From Taxillus chinensis (lineage: Eukaryota > Streptophyta > Magnoliopsida > Santalales > Loranthaceae): a stretch of DNA of 64,000 nucleotides. The notes beneath the pieces were generated by a model. It worked only from the letters and a program-made list of their open reading frames with translations, did not search any database and was not told where the DNA came from. Of the stretch, positions 51,125 through 61,832 are shown piece by piece (positions within the stretch are counted from its first letter, which is position 1; each line of letters opens with the position of its first letter). The position numbers and the translations under genes were made by a program. Location: contig CM042088.1 in the NCBI GenBank assembly GCA_023512835.1, forward strand, positions 42,246,271-42,310,270. Reading direction: 5' to 3'.

Positions 51125-51510
51125 ATATCTAATCATTTTTTGCTTTCTTATATAAATATACAACACAATAAATTCTCCAAATAACTTTTTATATTATTAA
51201 AATAATATTTTAATGTTGTCTTTTTTATTCAGTAATATTTTTTTTATAATTTTATATAAATAAAAGAAAATAGTATGATAAATATGAAAAGGATATATGA
51301 GAATTTTTTTATATAATTTAATATTATATAAAGTGAATAGTGCTTTCCAATACATTGAAAAACAACATACAAATTCAATGAAGAAAGTTAAATATAGAGT
51401 ATCTGCTGTGGAAATGATTTTATTTTTTTTTTACTTTTTTTCGTAAATATAGAAAAATAAACTTTTATAGTAAATCTGCTACTAGTGTTTTTAGTGCTAT
51501 AAGAGTGGGA
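51125..51510 (+). repeat. Dispersed AT-rich repeat, copy 4
   Basis: Closest to copy 1. Shared blocks include TATAAATATACA, ATTAAAATAATATT, ATACATTGAAAAA, AAGAAAGTTAAATATA and AATCTGCTACTAGTG (51473-51487). Confidence 0.6.
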
Positions 51511-52517
51511 CTATTTTTGATAACTCAAGTTAGACAGGCACACGATTACTGCTCCAAATCTAAGTCTGGAAAATATTTTTTACCTAAATTCAGTCTAAAC
51601 TAAAACATATCTCATGAGACAATGTCAAGATACCAAAATTTGGCCCTTGATTTGGCTCAAGTCCCACAAGACACAATAGATCTAAACCACATGATAACAA
51701 AGATGAATCGATCTTGTACCATGTATTGTAAAACTTTGTTGGCATAAATTGTGAGCAGTTACAAGTCGGTGAATGCCATTTGTTATTTGTTATTTGTTAT
51801 TTTTTTCTTTAAAATAAATTACTTATTTATATTAAAATAAATAAAACAAAATTTTACCAATTTTTCTGAATTCGGATTCGGGCTTGACCAGATAGCCTCC
51901 AAGTCAACCGTTTTACAAATCCGTTTATCCTCAATGCTTGTTTCACCTACAGATGCCGCCACGTGTTGCTTTCGTCGCGGTCTGCTTTGTTCATTCTTTA
52001 ATTTTAATTTTGTTTGTTTTAAAATTTGTTTTTAAAAACATTAATATAAGATAAATCAATAAAATTAATTAGATAGTCATGTGTAGGTCCCGGAAAAACA
52101 GTTTTATTTTCGACTGATTGCTTTGTCGTCTACCTTGTCGCCGGTCCACCAAAAGCGCAATTTATCATATTTTAACAAAGTCTTGCTAGCGTGCACCAAC
52201 CCACTCCATGTCCCTGCCCTCGCCGCTCTCTCTCTCCTGTTTAATTGCGGTGTTTTATCTATAATTTGCTCAGAAGAGCTTGGAGGAAGCAAATTCCAAT
52301 CTGTAAAAGGTCCAGGAATTCGCTTCTTACTGGTTTCACCATAGATCTTGGTGTTTAATTTTATAAGATGCACAACAAAAAGGGTGGTGGGAGCGTGGGG
52401 CCTTTTTTTTTTTTTTTGGGTTGTGATTAGTGATGAGTTTTGAATTGGGTGTCTCTAATAAGGTTCATTATAGTGGTATTATAGCTTTTTTCCTCTGAAT
52501 CTTCAAGGACTAATCTC

Positions 52518-54129
52518 ATGGCTGGAAGCAATGAAGTGAATCTCAATGAGTCCAAGGTACTTTCAGTTTATATATATATGTTCATATTTTTTTTTTTGGG
52601 TTAACCATATGATACTTGGTGTGGTCTCTTTCTAATTCTTCAGAATTCCAAGTTTGAGTTTGGAAAAGTTGGAATTGGGTTTTTATTTTACATGAGTACC
52701 GATATTGGAAATCGGTAATTGAGAGCCTTAAGGATGTTGGGTTTTTTATTATGTTTCCAAAGAGGGGAGATTTTATATATTTATTTTTTCTTCTAGCTGT
52801 CAAGTTTGGGCTTTGATTGAATTCGAAAGCTTTTCTTTGAAAATATATGAGGTTGCGTGGCTGATATATTGTCCTATGTTTGTGATTTGTTAATAATGCT
52901 GTACGTTGGTTTAATTGGCTTATTTCCATCTGGGGATCATCGCTTGTGTTTCCCAGGGTTTCTCTATTTATGTGTGTCTTTAATTCTATGAATATGTTTT
53001 TTTTAAATCATTTTTGCTATACTACCTCTTCTGATCTGATTCTCTGAGTATTGGAATTTGGGATTTTTGTTTTTTTGTTTTTTGTTTTTCCTTTATTTCC
53101 TTATTGTGTTTTTCCTTGAAATATTTTTTGTGTAGATGGTGGTTCCACTGAACACATGGGTCCTCATATCCAATTTCAAGCTCGCCTACAATCTTCTACG
53201 CCGGCCTGATGGAACATTCAACCGCCACTTGGCTGAATTCCTAGACCGCAAGGTCTCCGCCAATGCCAACCCGGTTGATGGTGTCTTCTCTTTTGATGTC
53301 ATCATCGACAGGGGAACTGGCCTCCTCAACCGTATTTACCGGCCGGCCATTGCCGGGTTAGGTAATCCAAGCATTGCTGAACTGGAGAAGCCGCTCACCG
53401 CCTCATTGGTTCCAGTGATAATCTTCTTCCATGGGGGGGAGCTTTGCGCATTCCTCAGCCAATAGTGCCATATATGACACCCTTTGCCGCCGCCTTGTGG
53501 TCATTTGCAAGGCGGTTGTGGTGTCAGTGAACTACCGGCGTGCCCCTGAAAACCGATATCCTTGTGCTTATGATGATGGGTGGGCAACCCTCAATTGGGT
53601 CAATTCCCGGACTTGGCTTCAGAGCCAGGACTCCAAAGTTCACATATATATGGCTGGCGACAGTTCGGGTGGTAACATCGTCCACAACGTTGCCTTAAGA
53701 GCGATGGATTCGGGGATTGAGATATTGGGGAATATATTGCTGAATCCAATGTTTGGGGGTGAAGAGAGGACTGAGTCTGAGAGGCGATTGGATGGGAAGT
53801 ATTTTGTGACTATCCGAGACAGGGATTGGTATTGGAAAGCTTTTCTTCCTGAGGGAGAAGATAGGGACCACCCGGCATGTAACCCTTTTGGTCCTAAGGG
53901 TAGGGACCTTCAATTGATGAAGTTCCCAAAGAGCCTTGTCGTGGTGGCTAGTTTGGACCTCATTCAGGACCGGCAGCTGGCCTATGCTGAGGGGCTAAGG
54001 ATTGCTGGCCAAGAGGTGAAGCTTGTGTATCTGGAGCAGGCTACAGTCGGGTTCTATCTGTTGCCAAACAATGACCATTTCTATACCGTGATGGATGAGA
54101 TACGCGACTTTGTGGGTTTCAACTGTTAA
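52518..54129 (+). CDS. GID1: Gibberellin receptor GID1 (2 exons), frame broken once
   Basis: Soluble nuclear/cytosolic gibberellin receptor of the alpha/beta-hydrolase (plant carboxylesterase) fold; with GA bound it captures DELLA proteins for SCF-SLY1/GID2 degradation. Exon 1 is 52518-52556 (MAGSNEVNLNESK); exon 2 is 53136-54129. The family intron position is kept. The N-terminal lid contains VPLNTWVLISNFKLAYNLLR. HGG (oxyanion), GDSSGGN (the nucleophile position) and the acid Asp in LIQDRQLAY are present. The catalytic His is replaced in QATVGFYLLPNNDHF, the hallmark that makes GID1 a receptor rather than an esterase. The frame breaks in the G run 53433-53439: removing one G restores FFHGGSFAHSSANSAIYDT and gives 343 residues, the usual size. 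It is closest to the GID1A/C branch (VSVNYRRAPEN, MDEI near the end). Confidence 0.92.
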
Positions 54130-56598
54130 TAGACTTTACACGTATCGACAAAATGCAATACGTAACTGGATTCTGACCTGGGTTTATTTTCTGTGAATTT
54201 GTTGCTTGCAGTTTATATGTAGCTTTAGTACCACTTTTACCGTTGTTATTTGTAGTGTTCATGGAATTTCTATGTTTACAAGGTTTTTGGTCAGGAGGTG
54301 GCAGCCTTGGGGGTTCAGAGTTTGGGGTTCTGGTTGTTATTAGGATGCTGTGTTTTCAACAGTTTGGCTGATCCACGAAATTGAAGATTTCTCGTTCCTG
54401 CTTCTGGCCCAACATGTATGCAGTTCCAGGTGTATCTTTTAGTGGCGAATCTACTAAGGTCAGTGCAATACTGATGTAAAATAGCTAATTTGAAGACATG
54501 GGTGGAAGAACATCCATGGTGTTGTGAACCTGTATGCGCATGCATGTATAAACACATTCAACAATTATATAAACGGTGTTTGCTTAATGTCTCTACCCAT
54601 ATGCCTTTTTTGTTTGCGTTAAACGTCTTAGTCCCTTGTGGAAGTGAATGCATATTTTGCGTTTGAGTCGGTTCATAATTCACAGTTGAAAAGGCTGTAA
54701 AGTGATTAGGTGAACTTTGCTTGAGAAAGCATCCGGCAGAGTTACTTGTTCATAAATACTGGAAGTATGCAAAACGTATGTTCCTAAAAATGTGCTCACG
54801 CTTGAAGCTCTTTTGAGGTTGTGCAAGCCTTCCAGAACTGGCATTATGATGTACACAATTAGCTCTTTCCCAACATTTGCGAGAACTGTTTGCCAGGCGA
54901 TATCATTTTCCTTCTTTTTCAGACAGCCTGCCCAGGCCCACCTCAGTGTATGGGTGGGATGAGCCGAGTGGGCTCCCGGGTGCTAGCCTATCTGGATCCC
55001 TTCTAAAATTCCATCATCTTGCACTGGTTTTGTTCAAGTTTGTTTGTTAGTTGTAATGGTTACAGACAAAGATTAGTGCACCAGTCGAAGAGAGCTGCTC
55101 CATACTTTTCTGATTGGTTAGTGATGGCACTTCATATCTTTGCATGGAATGAGCTTGCACCTAGAAATTTAACCTCTAACCAGTATGCACAAAGCCTTAA
55201 TTCATCACTCCTAACGACCACTTAAACTATGAGATACATTATCATCTCCCGAGACTGCAACAAGCTAAATTTTTGGTAAAAAAGGAGGAAATTTTTTGTG
55301 CAAGTCGATACCTGATATGCAAAAAAACATATCAATAGCTTGCAAGTCGGTGTACACAGGATTGCACAAAACAATCCTTTATCCTTTTTAGTCCCTGGCC
55401 TCTGGAAGTTGTTCCATGGGATTTCGAATTAGCTTCTTGTCTCATGGGGTTGGGGAGCGAAATTAATTATTTAATAATGGAGGCAGAGACCACATGGGGC
55501 TTTGGCCTTTCCTTTCGGGTAATTTTCCTTTATCTTTTGATAAAGGGTAAAAAAGATGTGAAAAAATTTTAGTTGAAAAAGGGGTGAAAGAAAATATTTA
55601 TTTGAGTATAAGATTTTTTTTAAGGTAATCCACTGACAACGGCCCTTTTAGTCATTTAATATATATTTAATTATACATGATTTTGGTAATGAGAAAATAT
55701 GTTGAATTTTTTTGAAAAATAAATTATAATAAATTAAAAATAATTATTTTATTTTTTTGAAATATTTTGTATAATCGAATACTTTGTATCATTTTACTTA
55801 TTAATGCTTTTAATTTTATTAAGAGATGTGGTACATGCAAGCCACGCACACACCGATATTCTAATTGTTAATTTGCTTGAGCTTGATAAAGCGCTAAACA
55901 ATGAATCTTAACTAAGGTTTTACGGAAATTACTTTTTTCAAGTTCGCTTAATTATTATTTTGCCGAAATTATGCTCGTTAGGGCCTTCTTTGGATCATTA
56001 TTTGGAGAGAGAAAACTGAAAATTAAATAAGAATGAAGTCTTTTTTTTTTTTTTTTCATTTTAAAGGGCTTCTCCCATGTGACCGATGAAAGCTTACCAA
56101 TAAATTAAATCTCGACTTTTTTTTTTTTTCTATATCAGCTCCCAAAACGCGACTGGATTCTCTGAATATCTTCTAATAGGATATGGACAGACCCAGCACT
56201 ACATGTTTGATTTGCCAACACTGTCCTGTCCTGCCCATAGAAACAATATTGAACCCTGGAAGGGAATTGTAGGTTCTGATGTATTTTAAAGCACCTCACC
56301 TTTGTTTGCCCTGGATAGTTCTAAGGTTGGGGAGCGCTTGAACACGCTGGAAGGGAATTGTAGGTTCTTTTTTTTTTTTTTTACAGCGGCATAGTTGTTA
56401 TTCACATACATATAAAATGGGATAGATTTGGTTGTCCTTCTCCTAACAAGAGAGCCTTTGAACTCACCCGAGGAAATGTTCACAATTTAACCTTACCTGC
56501 TGGGAATCCAAAACCCAGAGACACAACCAAAGTTATCCAGAAAGAAAGAACACAGAGACCATCATCAGTTTCTGATTTCATTATCTTTATTGTGACAG

Positions 56599-56631
<33 letters not shown>

Positions 56632-57179
56632 ATCTCAATCATAATAAGCACAAGAAAAACTCTCCATAGGTGACTTCAACGGAGCAAATTATATGGTGAC
56701 CAGTATTAATTAGGCATATTCTGTGAATATAAAAAGCTCATTTTCAGATGCCAATTGCACATCCAGAAAGGAGCATTCCAGGCTCAAACAGAACTATGAC
56801 ATTTAAACAGAAGCTGAAGAAGACTTATCAAATTTCAACATAGCAGTGCCTTTTGCAAAAACTGAGTATTAGAATGCCAATTGCACATCCAGAAAGGAGT
56901 ATTTCAGGCAAATCCCCTGCTTGCAGTTTGTACAACCTTGGCCCAGCGTATCAATTAAAGGACAGAAACATAACATTTAAGTTAAAAAGTAACAAGCAAT
57001 TCAGAAAAGCATCCTGCGACATTTGAACAAAAGTTCAAAAAATCTAACGACACTTCAAAGTTTAAAGAAGACCAATATCTCTCATAGATGTCATAGCTTT
57101 ACCACCTGGAAAGACTGCAAAACAGGATGCTATGTCTTCAGAGGCCTATAACAACCTGAATTTAAAGGGATTAAACAAG
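54130..57179. other. Intergenic between GID1 and the coiled-coil gene (convergent 3' ends)
   Basis: Contains the 3' UTRs of both convergent genes and no credible frame. It has two short direct repeats: CTGGAAGGGAATTGTAGGTT at 56256 and 56347, and a 36 bp pair at 56748-56783 and 56874-56909. It also has an (AT)n tract at about 56600-56625. Confidence 0.55.
56748..56909. repeat. 36 bp direct repeat pair in the coiled-coil gene's 3' flank
   Basis: Units at 56748-56783 and 56874-56909 start ATGCCAATTGCACATCCAGA and end CAGGC, with two C/T differences and a 126 bp offset. They lie 270-430 bases past the stop of the minus-strand gene, perhaps within its 3' UTR. Confidence 0.75.
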
Positions 57180-59104
57180 TTACCGCTCCTTAGCCACGTA
57201 TGCCAACAATGCTGCAGCAACTAATGTGGATGCAGAGGACACAACAGTCCAGAAGCTCTTCTGCTTACGGACATTCCCCAGCGAGTCCTGCATAACCTCA
57301 ACTTGCTGCTTCATCTCTTGCACCTTTATCTCTTTGTTTCTGAAAGCCTTGTTAATAGACTCCAACTCCGTGGCATAGGGCTGGATTTCTTCCTCGACCA
57401 TAACCTCATCCCGTAACACTTCCTTTTTCCTGTCTACATCATCACTGGCAAAACCTAGAGATGTCGCTGCATTCTTCAACATTGCTAAGGTACGATTGGA
57501 ATTTAAAACAGAACATTCCATCTTGACCCGGTAATTTTCAAGTTCATCTTGAGCCTCGATAAGGTTCTTCTCTGCTGAGGTTTTTTCCTTCTTCAGTATT
57601 TCACAGTGAGCTTTTAGCTCTTTATTTTCCCCAATTAAGTCACCATGCTCACTGCTGACTTGCTGCAACAATTTTGAGGTGTTTGCATGACTTTCCTGCA
57701 GCTCCAAAATCTTAGAATTGAGCTCCATCACATTCTTTTTCTCAGCATCCAAACTCATAGTGAGATTTTCCTTCTCAAGCATAAAACTACATACTGAACC
57801 TTTTTGAAACTCAACCTCCTCAAGGAGTTGATTTTTTGTTTTTTCGTGATCTGCACACAGCGCTCTCAATTCAAATACAGAATCCGAAAGCTCATCTATT
57901 TCCCCCTTTAGCTTAGCAATCCTAATCTCTTGCTGAGCTTCAACCTCCTCGAGATCACTCTTGGCCTGGACCATCTCATCCATTTTCCTCTTTCCATCCT
58001 CTAAATCAACCGAAGTAGCTTGCAAATTAAACCTCAGTGATTCATTTTCCTGAGTGAAAGAGACAATTTTCCTTTCTATTGACTCCTTTGCTCCAACCAA
58101 ATCAGCAACCTTCATCTCCATTCTCTCCATTGCTTCAGCACTACCCTTCTCCATCTCTAATATTTTCAAACCCAATACTTCTCTCTCATTCTCCAAACTA
58201 GAAATAATCTTCACATACTGACCAAGATCTTTCTGCATCTCACATTTTACCACTTCAATATTCTTCATAGCCCCATATGTTTCTTGAATCTTCCTCTTCA
58301 AATCCTCGAAGACCCTTCCATTCTCCTCCTTAACCTCATCTGCAAGTCCTTTGCAATCCTCCTTGAGCTTCAGAATCTCTTTCCTGATCTCCGCATCGCT
58401 TTCATTCATTTCAAGCAATTTTAACCTCAACCCATTTGCCTCCTTACCTTGAACATCAAGTTCGCGCTTCAAAGAATCTCTCTCTTGCCTCGCATTTCTC
58501 AACTCCTCTCTTTCAGCTACATTAAACCCATCAAGCTCCGCAACCTTGGACTTCAACAATTCAATCTCACACTCTTTTTTCTCATTCACACTCCTCATTT
58601 CATCAATCTCTTCACGTACACTCCTCACCTCTCTCTCAGAATCCCTAATTCTCCTCTCTTTTTCGTGATTCATTTCAACCAACCCATTTCTCTCATCAAC
58701 TAATGCCTTCACATAACAAGACACGGCCTTCCGAAACCCATCAACCTGTGTAGCAAAAAACAAACCCAACACGCCATTCTCAATCTCCAACCTCAGACTC
58801 GCCTCGCTTGTCCGAGCCAACTGAGTGGCCAAGCATTCCCTGCCAATTTCTGACCGAGTCAGTTCCGATTCCAGGGCCCTCTTGTCCTCCCGGAGAGCCT
58901 CCACCTCGAGACGGCGCTCGAACGTCTCTTTCACCATGAGGGCATTGAGGGACTTCAGGTTCTCCATGGTCTCTGCAGAGACGTCAAAGGACTTGGGTTG
59001 GTGGGTCTGTTTCTCTGCAGCAGAGCCCTCAATGGACTTGGGCTGCTGGGGGGGGGCTTGGCCTGTTCATCTTTCGTGCGATGGGTCATTTTCTTCTTGG
59101 CCAT
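57180..59104 (-). CDS. Long coiled-coil, tail-anchored membrane protein, frame broken near the start
   Basis: Single-exon gene. From ATG at 59104 it starts MAKKKMTHRTKDEQAKPP, then hits a run of nine G (plus strand 59048-59056). Changing it to seven or ten restores QQPKSIEGSAAEKQTHQPKS and continues into the long frame starting MENLKSLNALMVKETFERRL at 58967, for about 640 residues. Nearly the whole protein is heptad-rich coiled coil (glutamate, lysine and leucine repeats, roughly residues 50-600). The last 25 residues, KSFWTVVSSASTLVAAALLA followed by YVAKER, form one hydrophobic segment with a short basic tail: a tail anchor for ER, nuclear envelope or organelle membrane, coiled coil facing the cytosol. 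No enzymatic domain. I do not recognise the orthologue; myosin-heavy-chain-like labels would reflect only the coiled coil. If the break is real, translation from 58967 is possible. Confidence 0.85.
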
Positions 59105-59207
59105 TCTTGCAGGAAATTAGATAGTGATGGTGGATTGGAGATGTGAGATGAGGTGGTAGATTATGGATGTGTGGTGTGGTGGTTTAGGGTTTTAAATATA
59201 GGAGTGG

Positions 59208-60695
59208 ATTAGAAATGTGAAGCAAGCCTAGGTTTTTGGATTGAGAGTGGAACGGGAGTGAGAGGTCTAGGGTTTTTGAGTTGAAGCTGGATTGAAGATA
59301 TGGAGTTTAGGGTTTTGGATAGTGGAGATATATATAGTATGTAGAGAGAGTGTGGTTTTAAAGAGGGGAAGGTGGAGTGGGGCAAAGCTGGAGTTTGTGG
59401 ATAACGGATTGAATTTGAAATTCAAATGTTGAATGGCTGTTTAGGGTTTTTAATGTACGTCAAAATGTAATTTATAACTTTCAGGTGTGTTTTTAAAATG
59501 TTTTAAATCATTTAAATTATTTATTTTTATGTGAGATATAAGTTCAATGAACTTGATCTTTACATAAATGTGAATTATAATTGGTGAGTTTTTTTCTTGA
59601 CTTTCTTTGTTTTGCATTTTAAAATTATTTATATCAAAAATGGGATTTAAAACTTTCAATCAATATTGTTGTATTAAATAACTATTATATTTATTTATTT
59701 ATTTGAAATATTTAATAATTTGTTCAATTAGTCAATCTAATTTTTTTTTTGAAATATAAACATTTAATATGAATTTATATCTTGTTGTATAAAAGATAAA
59801 TGAATCAAATATGTGCTCCTTTTAATTTTAAAAATAACTTAATTAAAAATGTGAAGCAAGCCTAGGTTTTTGGGTTGAGAGTGGAATAAGGTGAGAGGTC
59901 TAAGGCTTTTAACTTGAAGCTGGATTGAAGATATGAAGTCTAGGGTTTTAGATAGTGGATATATATATATATATAGTATTTTAAAGAGAGGGAGGTGGGG
60001 CGTGGTGAAGTGGGAGTTTGCGGATAATGTAATTGGATTTAAAATTTAAATGTTAGATGACTGTTTCAGGCCATATGTCTTTTTTTTAACGTACGTTAAA
60101 ATATAATTTACAACTTTCAAGTGTGTTTTTAAAAAGTTTCAAATTATTTTAATTATTTGTTTTTACGTGAGATATAAGTTCAATGAACTTGATTGTGAAT
60201 TATAATTTGTGGGCTTTTCCTTTGGCTTTTTTGTTTTGTATTTTTAAAATTATTTATTTTAAAAATGGGATTTAAAACTTTCAATCAATATTGTCTGTAT
60301 TAAATAACTATTATATTTATTTATTTATTTGAAATATTTAATAATTTGTGCAATTAGTCAATCAAGTTTTTTTTTGAAATATAAACATTTAATATGAATT
60401 TATATCTTCTTGTATAAAAGAAAGATGAATCAAATATGTGATCGTTTTAATTTTAAAAATAACTTAATTAAAAATATGAAACAAGCCTAGGTTTTTGGAT
60501 TGAGGTGGAACATGGGTGAGAGGTATAAGGTTTTTTGAGTTGAAGTTGGATTGAAGATATATATGAAGTTTAGGGATTTGGATAGTGGAGATATATATAG
60601 TTTGTAGTGAGCGTGTGGTTTAAAAAAGGGAGAGGTGGGGTGTGGCAAAGCAGGAGTTTATGAATAACATGGTTGGATTTGAAATTCAAATGTTA
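59208..60695. repeat. Tandem repeat of the coiled-coil gene's 5' flank (about 2.4 copies of 625-634 bp)
   Basis: The block starting near AAATGTGAAGCAAGCCTAGG recurs with offsets of about 634 and 625 bases: unit 1 at 59208-59841, unit 2 at 59842-60466, unit 3 (partial) at 60467-60695. All share GCAAGCCTAGGTTTTTGG (third copy ACAAGCC...), GAGAGGTCTAGGGTTTTTGA-like text, GATATATATAGT and GAAATTCAAATGTT. Units 1 and 2 also share the AT-rich half through CATTTAATATGAATTTATAT. Unit 1 starts about 100 bases upstream of the ATG at 59104, so the proximal promoter or leader lies within it. Confidence 0.85.
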
Positions 60696-61774
60696 CATTC
60701 AAATTTTATTTTTTAAGAGAATGATGCATTTTATTAATATTTTATAACTATTATGATAATTTAAAATTATTTTTATAAATACATATCTAAAGTTTATCGA
60801 TCTATATGTACAAAATAAATTCAATATTAGATACAAAGTTATGTCTTATAAAGTTCCACATTAAATATGAAATTCATTCTCCTTTGTATTTTAGCCTACA
60901 AATTGGATTTTATTTTGATATTAATCAACATTATAAATTAAAATGATGAATTAAATCAGTACATGAGAAAGGGAGTTCGAAATTTGTAAAAAAAGATTGA
61001 GCAAATTATTAATTCATTATTTTTCTACATGCAGTTATGCATGTAATATTAGCTAAAATTATTTTAATAAATAGTAATAGAAAAAAATATTACGATATAA
61101 TTGTTTACATGTAATTCTTATTCTTCTACATATGAGTCATGAGTGTTATATATTTTTCAAAAACTAAGAAATTTTCAAAAGGAAAAATTGATGGAAACTC
61201 AAGCGAAATGAAAATTTGATTGCTATAACAGTTGATTCTCATTAAAAAGATAAATTAGGTGTATTTTTTGTTATTTTAAATGGTTGTAATCTAAATATTT
61301 TATTTTAAATTTCAAAACTTCACTTTTGTTTGTTACTTTAATTATGATTCTTTTTTGTGTCTTATCAAATTTAACTTTTTTTTTCCTACCTGTAGAGTCA
61401 CTAAAACAAGAATTGCTTCACTTTTATTATACTTTTGTTTTCAATTTTATTTACTAGGAAAATCCAAATATTTTGTTTTGCATGTGATAAAATCTAAGTC
61501 ATTATTTGAAATGAATGGTTGACATGCATTCAAAGGCTATTTTGCAATAAACGTATTTGTTTGGTATGTTTCAATCTTATTCATTAATTTATATTAGTTG
61601 AGATTGAAAATGTTTTTGGCTTTACAAATCCAAATCCATCAATGGCCATGTCTAAAGTATTGAATATCCAAGCATTGTTTATTTTTCTTATTTTATTGGG
61701 TATGTTGAATTTTCATTGCAACTAGTTTAAATACCATAAATATGGGTGTTTTGTGAAAAAAAAAGTTTGTTGTT

Positions 61775-61832
<58 letters not shown>

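Larger units (their letters stand above)
47116..52517. other. Intergenic, repeat-derived, up to the GID1 leader
   Basis: No credible gene. It contains two copies of the dispersed AT-rich repeat (49480-49785 and 51125-51510). Between them, at about 49800-51110, is a non-coding stretch with a different, CA-rich composition and many ATCAACCA and CGTCGACC pieces, which may be LTR or other retroelement sequence. The last 130 bases before 52518 are the probable GID1 5' UTR. Confidence 0.45.
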
